A stretch of DNA of 40,508 nucleotides, taken from NCBI RefSeq assembly GCF_019244115.1, contig NZ_JAFATE010000581.1, positions 1 through 40,508 of the forward strand. The letters are read 5' to 3'. Source of the stretch: Bradyrhizobium sp. Its GTDB lineage: Bacteria; Pseudomonadota; Alphaproteobacteria; Rhizobiales; Xanthobacteraceae. Made by a program: the position numbers and the translations under genes. The notes under the pieces are model-generated. The model ran no database searches. It saw only the letters and a program-made list of their open reading frames with translations, and was not told where the DNA came from. Shown one piece after another: positions 15,984-25,090 of this stretch. Each line of letters begins with the position of its first letter. Within the stretch, counting starts at the first letter, position 1.

Positions 15984-16265
15984 TTAGAACGCCAACCCCA
16001 TTCGCATTGCGCGTCTCCAGACCACCCGACAATGCTTCCGTGTCGTGCCGTACAGCAGTTCGAAACGGTTGGGGAGATCGAGATATTTGGTGAGCTGAAT
16101 GCAGGCGCCGCCGGGCGAGTAGTCGACAAGAATGCAGTCGATGGCAGGCGCCTTCGGACCGACGAAGATCTTGGCCGCGCCCGCAATCCTGCCTCCCGGA
16201 CGAATCCGCTCATAGAGACGCTTGTGTTGCATCGTTGAAATCTTCGTTCTCTCGATGGGCCACAT
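15984..16265 (-). CDS. PilZ-like domain protein
   Basis: A 93-residue protein with the outline of a PilZ domain: a basic N-terminus (RLYERIRPGGRIAGAAKI), a central strand pair with CILVDYSPGGACIQL that resembles the D/NxSxxG motif, and a strand RFELLYGTTRKHCRVVWRRAMRMGLAF. PilZ proteins bind cyclic di-GMP through RxxxR and D/NxSxxG; here the first motif is not clean, so binding is uncertain. Single-domain PilZ proteins of this size are numerous in Bradyrhizobium. Either ATG 16265 or ATG 16232 (MQHKRLYE) could be the start. It is divergent from the glyoxalase-like gene. Confidence 0.68.
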   Translation of the reverse strand: MWPIERTKISTMQHKRLYERIRPGGRIAGAAKIFVGPKAPAIDCILVDYSPGGACIQLTKYLDLPNRFELLYGTTRKHCRVVWRRAMRMGLAF

Positions 16266-16453
16266 TTCTGCACCCGATTTAGCTCAAAAACCCTCAAATG
16301 CTGTTTTCCGGGGTGACCGGATTTGATCGAACCGGTTTGCTCGTCTTTAACCTTTTGATGCTGATCCGCTTCCTCGCTTGCCGGTTGCGAGGAGCCGGTC
16401 GATCGCGCATAGTTGCGCCCGCAAGACGGGCTTGGGGTGAAGGAATCCGACGC

Positions 16454-17311
16454 GTGGCGCTAAATAACGTCATTGGTATCGATCATGCCGTGGTCGCGGT
16501 CGGCGATCTCGACAAGGCGGCGGCGACCTGGAAGGCCCTGGGCTTCACAGTGTCGCCGCGCGGCACCCACAGCGCTCACATGGGATCGGGCAACTACACG
16601 ATCATGCTCGACCCCGATTATCTCGAGCTGCTCGGTGTGCTCGTGCCGACCGAGCACAATGCGCCGACCCGCGACTTTCTCGACGGGCGCGGCGAAGGCA
16701 TCGAACGCATCGCATTCACGGCGATCGATTCGGGCGGGGGTGCCGACGAGATTCGTGCACGCGGCTACCCGCCGATCGGACCGATCGATTTCGAGAGGCC
16801 GGTGACGATGCCCGACGGCAGGCAGTCGGCTGCGAAGTTCGCCGTATTCCAGTGGCCGGTCGACGAGGCGCCCGGCGGCGTACGCCTCTTTGCCTGTCAG
16901 CACAAGACGCGAGAGACGGTCTGGATACCCGAGCTGATGACGCACGCGAACGGCGCAAGGCGGCTGAGGCGGGTGCTGATCGTAACGCCGGATCCGAACC
17001 ATGATGCCGCGCATCTTTGCCGGATGATCGATCGCGACGCCCACAGCGAGAGCGACGGCGCGATCGCCGTTCCCTCCGGCTCGGATCGCGCCGACTTCGT
17101 TTTCCTGAGCAAGGATCAACTCAGGCATCGTTATCCCGGCGTTTCGCTTGCGGGCCTGCCCGAGCGGGGCGGCGCTGGCCTGGTCATCGCCTCAGGCGAT
17201 CTCGACGCAACTGGACGGATTCTGGGAGCTGCCGGTACGCGCAGCGGCACCAGCTTGTGCGTGCCGCCGTCCGGAGCCAACGGCACCTTGCTCGCATTCG
17301 TCCCGATGTGA
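16454..17311 (+). CDS. Glyoxalase-like (VOC superfamily) protein
   Basis: A 285-residue protein with vicinal-oxygen-chelate architecture. The first module starts IGIDHAVVAVGDLDKAAATW and contains GNYTIMLDPDYLELLGV, the typical first His and late Glu strand of a metal-binding VOC barrel. The second half (from about residue 165) is a weaker repeat ending CVPPSGANGTLLAFVP. This matches the Glyoxalase_3-like family, whose substrates are mostly unknown. I chose GTG 16454, nine bases after GAAGGA, because the upstream open frame (from 16298) has no VOC similarity. It is convergent with the redox operon to its right, with about 47 bases between. Confidence 0.8.
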   Translation: MALNNVIGIDHAVVAVGDLDKAAATWKALGFTVSPRGTHSAHMGSGNYTIMLDPDYLELLGVLVPTEHNAPTRDFLDGRGEGIERIAFTAIDSGGGADEIRARGYPPIGPIDFERPVTMPDGRQSAAKFAVFQWPVDEAPGGVRLFACQHKTRETVWIPELMTHANGARRLRRVLIVTPDPNHDAAHLCRMIDRDAHSESDGAIAVPSGSDRADFVFLSKDQLRHRYPGVSLAGLPERGGAGLVIASGDLDATGRILGAAGTRSGTSLCVPPSGANGTLLAFVPM

Positions 17312-17358
17312 GCGAGCCAAGCCCGTCTCGCCCGCCGGCCGCCACGCCCCAATCAGCA

Positions 17359-18423
17359 TCAGAGCGACAGGCGGGACCCCGCGCCGGCCTGCGCCGGCTG
17401 CAGCATCCCGTTGCCGCGCGAGCTGTCCAGCCAGCCGGTCAGCTTCGACATCAGGCCGGCACCCGAGGAGTGGCCACCATGCGAGACAAACGGATCGGTG
17501 TAGCATCGCGCGCCAGCCGCCTTGGCGAGCTTGGCGATGGCCTCCGTCATGGCCGGGGCACCTGCGGTGTAAACCACATCGTTCGGTGTCAGCTCCGGCA
17601 TATATTCGGTCGGTCGCCCGGTGCGGATCGCCGGTGACACCGCGCCCTTCAGATCGGACACGATCGGAATGATCTTGACCCTCGGGAAGCGGGCAAGCCG
17701 GCACAGCGCCGCATGCATGTAGAACGCCTGCAGCGTCCGCGCGGTCACGATGAACACGAGCTCGCGCTGCGGCCATTCCTTGATCGCGCCGGTCACGACC
17801 GACCACATCGGCGCAAAGCCGGTGCCGCTGGCGACGACCACGATCCGCCCGCGGTGCTTCGGGCGGAAGAAGGCGCTGCCAAACGGGCCGGTCAGCTTGA
17901 CGCGGTGACCGACGCGGATCTCGCGGCCGAGCGCCGTCGAGATCAGACCGCCGGGAACCTGCCGCAGATGGTAGTGAAACAGCCGGTCCTTGGGCGCCCC
18001 CTGCAATGGATAGGTCGGGCTGTAGCAACGCTCCGGATAACCGCGGAACTGCACCTTGGTGTACTGGCCCGGCAGGTAGCGCAGCTTCTTCTGCAACTGC
18101 AGATCGACCGCAAAAATGTCCGGCGCCAGGCGACGCATATCGACCACTTCCGCGTTCACCATTACGGTTTCGGGAACCGGTTCGACCATCACCTTCATGT
18201 CCGACACGACGCGTGCCCGACAGGCATAGATCAAGCCGCTGTCGCCGTCATAGCCGCCGAACACCTTGCCGTCATCGAGACGGATGCGGCAGCTGCCGCA
18301 AACGCCGCTGCGACAGTCGTGAGGCAAATCGATCCCGTTCGCGAGCGCGGCGTCAAGGAGCAGGTCCCCGCACTTGGCGTGGAAGCTTTCCTTGTTCACC
18401 GTGACCTTGCAGGTTTTTGCCAT
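17359..18423 (-). CDS. 2Fe-2S ferredoxin / FAD / NAD(P)H oxidoreductase
   Basis: A 354-residue electron-transfer protein. The N-terminal plant-type ferredoxin domain has cysteines 37, 42, 45 and 68 (CX4CX2CX22C). A ferredoxin-reductase FAD domain follows, with a RCYSPTY motif for flavin binding, then an NAD(P)H domain with VVASGTGFAPM and a late YTAGAPAM. The order matches CDP-6-deoxyglucoseen reductase and oxygenase reductase components. The extra C-terminal 45 residues (from PFVSHGGHSS) are low complexity. Its ATG overlaps the stop of the upstream cytochrome gene (TAATG), so the two are translationally coupled, and this protein most likely feeds electrons from NAD(P)H into that partner. Confidence 0.87.
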   Translation of the reverse strand: MAKTCKVTVNKESFHAKCGDLLLDAALANGIDLPHDCRSGVCGSCRIRLDDGKVFGGYDGDSGLIYACRARVVSDMKVMVEPVPETVMVNAEVVDMRRLAPDIFAVDLQLQKKLRYLPGQYTKVQFRGYPERCYSPTYPLQGAPKDRLFHYHLRQVPGGLISTALGREIRVGHRVKLTGPFGSAFFRPKHRGRIVVVASGTGFAPMWSVVTGAIKEWPQRELVFIVTARTLQAFYMHAALCRLARFPRVKIIPIVSDLKGAVSPAIRTGRPTEYMPELTPNDVVYTAGAPAMTEAIAKLAKAAGARCYTDPFVSHGGHSSGAGLMSKLTGWLDSSRGNGMLQPAQAGAGSRLSL

Positions 18424-20447
18424 TATTCCACCTCAACGCGAATTGGTCGGACGTGCCGCGTATGTCTGACCTGAACGTGATCGAATACGGACACGCGCAT
18501 GTAGATTCCGCTCTTGAACGGAATGTCGTATTTGCTGTGCGTGTCGAGGCGACGCGCAACCTCGAGCGCCCAGTGACCGGCAGCCCAGCGGGCGGCACAG
18601 CGAACGTCGGCGCGATCACCGGTGTAGTCGCCGGCAATGATCACTCCCGGGATGACCGTGCCGATCGGAATCGCCTGGTCCGCCTCAGCCGAGTAAGGCA
18701 CCGATTCCGCTTCACTCATGAACCAGCGTGCCCCATCGCTCTCGCCGACGTTCGGATCGAGCGAGATGTCTCCCATCGCCTTGGTCATCGCGGCGACGTC
18801 CTTGGGCAGACGACGAGGCGTGACATTGCGATTGCCGTCGGTGTCGATGTCGACGACGAAATTGTCGGAGTAGTTCGCGGTTCCCGGATCGGGTTCGAAC
18901 CCGCCCTTGTAGGGAACGAGGTTGCGCGCCTGCTGTGGCGTCGGCGGCAGCGGCGGACCGAAATGGTCGTCGTCCAGCCACCCCGTCGGGCCGCCACTGG
19001 TGGCCTTCCATTGCCAGACGTCGGCATAGATGCCCGCCTCCGGCGTGTAGTGCAGTCCGCGGCCCGTCTTGGTCGTGGGAGCGTCGGAGACCGCCTCCGG
19101 ACTCGCATGAAATGTGCGGTCGCCGGCGAGCGTGACATCGAGCGTGGTGAACAACACCGAGAACTTGTCCTCGTTGTAGTCGTGCTCGTCCCCGTTCCAG
19201 TAGCCATTCTGCAGCAGGTGCCAGCCGTTGCGCTCCTTCACCATTGGCAGCTGCTTCAGAGAACGGGTCGGATCTTCCCAGGTGAACAGGAAGTAGGCCC
19301 ACTCGCCGTCATGCGCTGCTCTGATTTCGACCCGGGAATCGCCCTTGCCGTCGAGATTGCCGCCCTGATTGGTCAGAACGGAAATCGGCTCGATGTTGCG
19401 CCACACGCGGTCCGACGTGTCGCCGTCGAGTACCGGCGCATCCGCCGCGTCGATCCGGTGAATCACAAGAGTGTCGGAGCTGAGCCAGTCGCTGGCAAAC
19501 ATCAGCGACGCGCCGGTGATCGCCACGGCCGCGGCCACCACAAGCGGATTGGCCTGGAACGTCGGATTGCGTCGCTTCGCCGGTGCACGTCGCGCCTGCG
19601 GCCGAGCGCTTCCGCTCTTCCAGGGCGCCTCGTCGCCCTCGTCGTTGCGATCGCCGCCCTTCCACGGCGGGTCCTGGCGGTCGGGCAGCGGCAGCCGACC
19701 GAAAGTCGGTTCATACGCGGGAGCGACATTTGCGGCTTGCAGCGGCGCTGCGGGAGCCGGCTGCAGCGGCACCTGGATCGGCATCGCCCGCATTGGCGGG
19801 GCCGGCCTGGCGGCGGGTGGCTTGGCGGCCGGCTCAGGCTCGGAACCCAGCCGTTCCGATTGCTCGACCAGCATGGTGAGCAGCTCGACCGCATCCAGCC
19901 GCGGCGGCGGCGCTGGCAGTTTGTCCGGACGGAATACCCGCATCAGCTGCGTCGAGCCGCCGATCGCAAAGTGGTTGAGGACGTGGAGGCCGATGAAACC
20001 CACGATGGTCCAGGTCCCGTACCAGTGCACCTGCCGGATAAAGTGATTTGGAAACACACCGAGATACAACAGGCTGCCGGTCACGATCATCGCGATCATG
20101 GACAGAAAGAAAGTCCACATCAGGATCGCGCCGAACGCACCCAATCGCTGCGTGCGCTTGCCAAGAAGACCGCGCAGGCGGTTCTTGTCGAGCTGCACGC
20201 GCCGGCTGAGGCCCGAACGCGCCAGGTAGACGGTATAGGCGATCATCGCCGCAACCTGCACGACGGCAGACTGCATGTGTGGCACCCAGACGTGAGTGCT
20301 CGGGAGGAACGAATCCAGCTCATTCACCCAGAGATGGTAAGGTCCCTCGGTGGCAATCCGTAGTCCAGTGAACGTTGCGACGCCGATCGCGGCGACCAGC
20401 AGCCAGTGCAGGATAATGGTTCCATAGTCGGTCTTGCGGATCTTCAC
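18423..20447 (-). CDS. Cytochrome b561-type membrane domain fused to ethylbenzene-dehydrogenase-like haem domain
   Basis: A 674-residue fusion. Residues 1-165 form a four-helix cytochrome b561-like unit with candidate haem ligands His14, His57, His141 and His155/159 (ILHWLLV, HMQS, HWYGTW, GLHVLNHF). A Pro/Ala-rich cytoplasmic linker follows (about 178-300), then one more helix (about 302-322) and a periplasmic domain (about 335-674) of the ethylbenzene dehydrogenase gamma-subunit type, seen in APVLDGDTSDRVWRN and EWAYFLFTWEDPTRS. Such domains bind one haem b. The likely role is electron transfer across the inner membrane with the coupled reductase. The start is GTG 20447, preceded by GGGGGG. 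The substrate or final acceptor is unknown. Confidence 0.82.
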   Translation of the reverse strand: MKIRKTDYGTIILHWLLVAAIGVATFTGLRIATEGPYHLWVNELDSFLPSTHVWVPHMQSAVVQVAAMIAYTVYLARSGLSRRVQLDKNRLRGLLGKRTQRLGAFGAILMWTFFLSMIAMIVTGSLLYLGVFPNHFIRQVHWYGTWTIVGFIGLHVLNHFAIGGSTQLMRVFRPDKLPAPPPRLDAVELLTMLVEQSERLGSEPEPAAKPPAARPAPPMRAMPIQVPLQPAPAAPLQAANVAPAYEPTFGRLPLPDRQDPPWKGGDRNDEGDEAPWKSGSARPQARRAPAKRRNPTFQANPLVVAAAVAITGASLMFASDWLSSDTLVIHRIDAADAPVLDGDTSDRVWRNIEPISVLTNQGGNLDGKGDSRVEIRAAHDGEWAYFLFTWEDPTRSLKQLPMVKERNGWHLLQNGYWNGDEHDYNEDKFSVLFTTLDVTLAGDRTFHASPEAVSDAPTTKTGRGLHYTPEAGIYADVWQWKATSGGPTGWLDDDHFGPPLPPTPQQARNLVPYKGGFEPDPGTANYSDNFVVDIDTDGNRNVTPRRLPKDVAAMTKAMGDISLDPNVGESDGARWFMSEAESVPYSAEADQAIPIGTVIPGVIIAGDYTGDRADVRCAARWAAGHWALEVARRLDTHSKYDIPFKSGIYMRVSVFDHVQVRHTRHVRPIRVEVE

Positions 20448-21225
20448 CGACGGCCCCCCGAGTTCGAGAGGTCGGAACTCGAGATGTCACGCCGCAATTG
20501 CCCCCCGCGGCCGGAATGCACGACCTTCGACTGCCCCACTGACTCGCGTTGCGGAATTTTCCGCGTGATGTTGTTCTTGGTACGCAAATGACCTGATCCC
20601 CAGGATGATCCCTCGCCGACCGACGAGCGGAAGACCTCTCTTGTGAGAAAGCGGTTAGCTCCGTTGGATGCCTCACCCGGCTCGCCCATGCACGGGTTTG
20701 CAGCATCCGGCTCCCAATCCGACGCAAGCTTGATCTGCCGGCGACGAACAGTTCTTGCAGTTCTCCCCTGGAATTTAGGTCCTTGTTTGGGAAAAAGCGG
20801 GAACTGTTGCGGTGGTCATTTGGTCATCACCTCGCTGTTACGAAAAACTGATTGATCGCTTTTGGGTGCGATGCGTGAAACATTATTTAGCTTCGTGGCG
20901 TCATTCGGCCCACACCTAGGCCAACGCGGGCAGAAGCCAAGGTCATAGCCGGACAAAACTGTGACGACCGCGCCGCTTCATCGCGTGTCGCTAATATTAA
21001 GTATCGAGCACATCATCGCTATTCGCAGTCGCCAAGTTGCGCCGATACCTGCGCAAGCAACTAGTTCCGACCGGAACACAGCACCGTCGCGAGCGCCACA
21101 CATTCGCGGTTTGGATGCGTGATGCAGCGAGAAAAACCGTCGTTGTCTAAATCTCGCCGGAAAATGGTCTGCATCGGCTGTCATGCAGGTTCGGTTGGTC
21201 AACAAGTTGGGGGAGGCGCGAGGGG
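20448..21225. other. Long non-coding stretch upstream of the secretion operon
   Basis: About 780 bases separate the divergent cytochrome gene and the type I secretion genes. No frame shows a domain or a plausible start. Base composition is visibly richer in A and T from about 20750 to 21200 than in the flanking genes (for example CGAAAAACTGATTGATCGC and CTAATATTAAGTATCGAGC), as expected for a regulatory region. I could not recognise a specific operator or a match to the repeated upstream modules found farther right. It should hold promoters for both directions. Confidence 0.5.
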
Positions 21226-23103
21226 ATGAGCGTCCGTCAGGATCGTCCGCGAGAAGCGTTCTCGGTCGGGCCCGAGAGATCGCTTGATAACACACCGGAC
21301 CATGATCCCGTCGGCGACGGACTACGTCAAGCCGCGCGCAGGATGGTGGGCATCGGCGTTTTCAGCGGCGTCATCAACATCATGATGCTGTCCGGCTCGG
21401 TCTACATGATGCAGGTCTACGACCGCGTCATTCCGAGCCGCAACCTCGCGACCCTGTTCGGCCTGACGCTAATGGTGCTGCTGGCCTATCTGATTCAGGG
21501 CTATTTCGATGCGCTGCGTGCACGCATGCTCTGTCGCGTCGCCACAATCTTCGACGCCGGACTTCAACATTCGATCCACAACGCGCTCGCCACATTGCCG
21601 CTGCGCGGCGCGAAACCGATGCTGATGCAGCAGCCGCTGCGCGATCTGGACCAGCTGCGCGGCTTCATGTCGAGCATGGGACCGACTGCGTTCCTCGACA
21701 TGCCCTGGATACCGATCTTCCTGATCGGACTGTTCCTGTTCCATCCATTGATCGGCCTCACCGCACTCGCCGGCATGATCGCAATTGTGGCGGTGACCTT
21801 GGCGATCGAGCGCTTGTCACGCGGTTCGGTGAAGACCGCGACCGAGACCATGGCAATGCGTCAGGTGATTGCGGACGCCACACAGCGCAACGCCGAAGTG
21901 CTCCGCGCGCTCGGCATGATGGATCGGTTCTCCCAGCGTTGGCAGCAGGTCAATGAGCGCTATCTGCGCGAAAACCTGCGCGCCACCGATCTGACCTCCA
22001 ATCTCGGATCGGGCGCAAAGGTGCTGCGCTTCGTGCTGCAATCGGGAATGCTTGGGATGGGCGCCTATCTCGTCGTCTCGGAACAGGCGTCGGGCGGCGT
22101 GATGATGGCCTCATCTATCCTGATGGGCCGCGCGCTCGCACCCGTCGAGGTCGCGCTCTCGAGCTGGAAACAGCTTGTCGCCGCCCGTCAGGGAATCGCG
22201 CGCCTGCGCGATATCTGCAGGGCCACCGCCAAGCCGCCGGCACCGCCGATCGCGCTGCCGCGTCCCTATCGCGAGCTCTCGGTGCAAGAGCTCTCGGTCG
22301 TTGCGCCGGGGACCAACCGCCCGATCGTGTCCAACATCTCGTTCGCGCTCAAGGCCGGCACGGGGCTCGCACTGCTCGGCGCCAGTGCCTCGGGCAAGAC
22401 GTCGCTCTCGAAAGCCCTGGTGGGTATCTGGCCGGCGCAGCATGGCGTCGTGCGGCTCGATGGCGCCGCGCTCGACCAGTGGCCGAACCAGGAACTCGGA
22501 CGCCATATCGGCTATTTGCCGCAGGATGTCGCCCTGTTCGATGGCACGGTGGCCGAGAACATTGCACGCTTCGACCAGGACGCGACCTCCGACTCCATTC
22601 TGAAGGCCGCGCGCATCGCCGGCGTCCATGACCTCATTCTGCGTCTGCCCGAGGGCTATTCGACGCGCATCGGCCAGGGCGGCATGTCGCTCTCCGCGGG
22701 CCAGCGACAGCGGGTTGGCCTTGCGCGCGCGATCTTCGGCGATCCGTTCCTCGTCGTGCTCGACGAGCCCAATGCCAACCTCGATGCCGACGGCGAGAAT
22801 GCACTCAGTCAGGCGATCGCGATGATGCGCAAGAATCAGAGCATCGTCGTCGTCATCTCGCACCGGCCGAGCGCGCTCGCGGCGCTGAACATGGCAATGG
22901 TGCTCTATGACGGCAAGGCGATCGCATTCGGCACGACGCAGGAGGTGTTTGCGCGTGTTGCCGGCCAGAAACTGCAGGCCCCGCCTGCGCAACAGGCCGT
23001 CGCTGGACCTAATCCGAACAACAACGGCAATAACAACAACAGCAACAGGCCCCCGAACAACAATAGGCCGCCACGCCGCGCTGCGCTCGCAGAGAAGGTT
23101 TAA
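21226..23103 (+). CDS. Type I secretion ABC transporter (PrtD-type permease/ATPase)
   Basis: A 625-residue inner-membrane exporter. The transmembrane half (about 35-330) opens with GVFSGVINIMMLSGSVYMMQVYDRVIPSR cut by the family's VYDRV motif, as in PrtD/AprD. The ATPase half has Walker A GASASGKTS (385-393), signature LSAGQRQR (489-496) and Walker B LVVLDEP with Asp513-Glu514. It powers secretion of proteins with uncleaved C-terminal signals, together with a membrane fusion protein and TolC. No peptidase or C39 domain precedes it, so cargo is probably not processed by it. An unusual Asn/Pro tail (NPNNNGNNNNSNRPPNNN) ends the protein. GGGGAGG precedes the start. The fusion protein follows two bases after its stop. 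Confidence 0.93.
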   Translation: MSVRQDRPREAFSVGPERSLDNTPDHDPVGDGLRQAARRMVGIGVFSGVINIMMLSGSVYMMQVYDRVIPSRNLATLFGLTLMVLLAYLIQGYFDALRARMLCRVATIFDAGLQHSIHNALATLPLRGAKPMLMQQPLRDLDQLRGFMSSMGPTAFLDMPWIPIFLIGLFLFHPLIGLTALAGMIAIVAVTLAIERLSRGSVKTATETMAMRQVIADATQRNAEVLRALGMMDRFSQRWQQVNERYLRENLRATDLTSNLGSGAKVLRFVLQSGMLGMGAYLVVSEQASGGVMMASSILMGRALAPVEVALSSWKQLVAARQGIARLRDICRATAKPPAPPIALPRPYRELSVQELSVVAPGTNRPIVSNISFALKAGTGLALLGASASGKTSLSKALVGIWPAQHGVVRLDGAALDQWPNQELGRHIGYLPQDVALFDGTVAENIARFDQDATSDSILKAARIAGVHDLILRLPEGYSTRIGQGGMSLSAGQRQRVGLARAIFGDPFLVVLDEPNANLDADGENALSQAIAMMRKNQSIVVVISHRPSALAALNMAMVLYDGKAIAFGTTQEVFARVAGQKLQAPPAQQAVAGPNPNNNGNNNNSNRPPNNNRPPRRAALAEKV

Positions 23104-23105
23104 CC

Positions 23106-25028
23106 ATGGCACGGAAGAACGACAGGCGGTCAGCAAACCGGATCGAGCCGAGTTGGAGCCCCGATGCGCGCGCCGAAAGCTATGGTCCGCAAGGCAACGC
23201 GCTGATTCTGGAGCTGCAGCGGCTGCGCCAGGCCTTCGACAATGAAGGCCAGGATCCGCGATCGGGCTCGCGGCGATCCGCGCGCGACGGCGGTGGCCGG
23301 AACCGGCGTCCTCCATCGCGTAAATCGCGGCGCAAGAAAAAGGGCACGATGGAACGCGCCATCGACATGTGCCTGCGTCCGTTCGGCCTTCGGACGGCGC
23401 TGCCGGACGACACCTTCGAGGACATCGACATGTTGCGGAATCCGCCGGCGGCCCTGCCCCGTCGGCGCAGCCCATCGATCGTCTCCGGCGAGGCCGTCCC
23501 CCCCGATGTGGCAAGGCCAAGGCAGTTCCTGCCTGCACCGACCAATTTGCAGCAGGCGCCTGGCGTCAATCAGGCGCGTCCGAAGCTCCCCGTCCGCCTC
23601 GAAGCCGAAACACCTGTGGGCCGCGCCATCATCAAGGGTTCGTCGGCCCTCTCAACGGGCGTCACGTTCCTGCTCAATCCCGGCGCGAGCGAAGAGGATC
23701 TGGTTGCCGACGACACATTGTCGCAGCGGACCGGCCGCGGCTATGAGCGCGAATTGCGCACGGGCTTGCGGTTTCTCATTGTCGCGGTCGTGCTCGGCGG
23801 CGGCTGGATGACGTTGGTGCCGCTCGCCGGCGCAGTCGTCGTGCCGGGCAACCTGGTCGTGCAATCCAGCGTCAAGGCGATCCAGCATCCGACCGGTGGC
23901 GTGATCGCCGAGATCAAGGTCGACAATGGCAAGCACGTATCCGCCGGCGATCTTCTAGTGCGACTCGATCCCACGCAGACCCAGGCTTCCTTGCAGGCGA
24001 CCAGCAAGCAGCTCGATGAGCAGCGCGCAAAGATTGCCCGCCTGGTTGCCGAGCGGGACGGCCTGGAGCAACCGGCATTCCCGCCCGAACTGACGTCACG
24101 GATGAACGAGGACAGTGTTCGTGCCGTGATCGCGTCGGAAAATTCGCTGTTCAAGGCCCGCCAGAGCACGACGAAAAGCCAGAAGGACCTGCTGCAAGGC
24201 AGAATCGCTCAGTACACCGACGAAATCAACGGGATGCAGTCCCAGTCGGATTCCAAGACCAAGCAGATCGACCTCATCAACAGCGAACTGACCGGCGTTC
24301 AGGAGCTCTACGACAAGCGCCTGGTGCCGTTGACCAGGCTGACCTCGCTGCAGCGCGAGGCCGCACGGATCGACGGCGAGCGCGGACAGATGACCTCGAG
24401 CATCGCCGAGACCAAGTCGAAGATCGGCGAGGCACAGCTGCAGATCGTCAAGACCGACCAGGACTTTCGCGCCGAGGTCGTGAAGGACCTCGGGGAGACT
24501 CAGGCCAAGGAAGGCGAGCTGACCGAAAAGCTGGTCGCCGCGCGCGATCAGCTGAACCGGATCGAGATGCGCGCGCCGACCGCGGGCGTGATCCATCAGC
24601 TTCAGGTGCATACCATCGGCGGCGTCGTCAAAGCGGGCGAGACCATCATGGAAATCGTGCCGGACTCCGATGAATTGCAGGTCGAGGCGCACGTGCAGCC
24701 AAAGGACATCGACCACGTGCACATGGGCCAGGATGCGTTCGTGCGCTTTTCGGCCTTCAACCAGCGGACGACGCCGCAGCTGACCGGCCAGGTCTCGTTC
24801 GTCTCCGCGGACACGACTGTCGATCAGCACAACCCCAATGGCCAGGCTTCGGCGTTCTATACGGTACGCGTCGTCATGTCGGAGGAAGAGCGGCGCCGGC
24901 TCGGCGACGTCCAATTGATCCCGGGCATGCAGGCCGAGGTTTTCATGCAGACCGGCAAGCGCACCATGATGAGCTTCCTGATGAAGCCGATCATGGAGCA
25001 GCTCAAGCGCGCCTTCGTCGAGGAGTAA
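23106..25028 (+). CDS. Type I secretion membrane fusion protein (HlyD/PrtE type) with long N-terminal extension
   Basis: A 640-residue HlyD-family adaptor. Residues 1-210 are an extra cytoplasmic part: basic and Arg/Lys-rich up to about 80 (SRKSRRKKKG), then a short helical segment (AIDMCLRPFGLRTALPDD) and a Pro-rich stretch. The ordinary fusion protein starts at about 212: membrane helix (about 219-240), lipoyl half-motif HPTGGVIAEIKVDNGKHVSAG, a coiled-coil hairpin (about 290-480), second lipoyl half (RIEMRAPTAGVIHQLQVHT) and a beta-barrel end (DVQLIPGMQAEVFMQTGKR). Relatives such as PrtE have about 430 residues, so the extension accounts for the excess. It is co-transcribed with the ABC gene and should link it to a TolC not present here. 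Confidence 0.92.
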   Translation: MARKNDRRSANRIEPSWSPDARAESYGPQGNALILELQRLRQAFDNEGQDPRSGSRRSARDGGGRNRRPPSRKSRRKKKGTMERAIDMCLRPFGLRTALPDDTFEDIDMLRNPPAALPRRRSPSIVSGEAVPPDVARPRQFLPAPTNLQQAPGVNQARPKLPVRLEAETPVGRAIIKGSSALSTGVTFLLNPGASEEDLVADDTLSQRTGRGYERELRTGLRFLIVAVVLGGGWMTLVPLAGAVVVPGNLVVQSSVKAIQHPTGGVIAEIKVDNGKHVSAGDLLVRLDPTQTQASLQATSKQLDEQRAKIARLVAERDGLEQPAFPPELTSRMNEDSVRAVIASENSLFKARQSTTKSQKDLLQGRIAQYTDEINGMQSQSDSKTKQIDLINSELTGVQELYDKRLVPLTRLTSLQREAARIDGERGQMTSSIAETKSKIGEAQLQIVKTDQDFRAEVVKDLGETQAKEGELTEKLVAARDQLNRIEMRAPTAGVIHQLQVHTIGGVVKAGETIMEIVPDSDELQVEAHVQPKDIDHVHMGQDAFVRFSAFNQRTTPQLTGQVSFVSADTTVDQHNPNGQASAFYTVRVVMSEEERRRLGDVQLIPGMQAEVFMQTGKRTMMSFLMKPIMEQLKRAFVEE

Positions 25029-25048
25029 GCGGCGCGATCACGGGCCGC

Positions 25049-25069
25049 CTTGCGCATTGTTCGCGCAAG
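25049..25069. terminator. Hairpin between convergent secretion and sulfate-activation genes
   Basis: CTTGCGC (25049-25055) and GCGCAAG (25063-25069) form a perfect seven-pair stem with a seven-base loop. It lies between the stop of the fusion protein gene and the stop of convergent cysNC, where a bidirectional terminator is expected. There is no strong T-run, so efficiency is uncertain. Confidence 0.5.
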
Positions 25070-25090
25070 CCGCCACAAGCCTGGGGCGCG

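Noticed and set aside
18417..20363. A 648-codon plus-strand open frame opposite the cytochrome fusion
   Set aside because: The minus strand has clear haem-domain motifs and a coupled downstream gene; this frame is an Arg/His-rich shadow.
22111..23538. A 475-codon minus-strand open frame across the secretion genes
   Set aside because: It is antisense to the Walker motifs of the ABC transporter and shows no family pattern.
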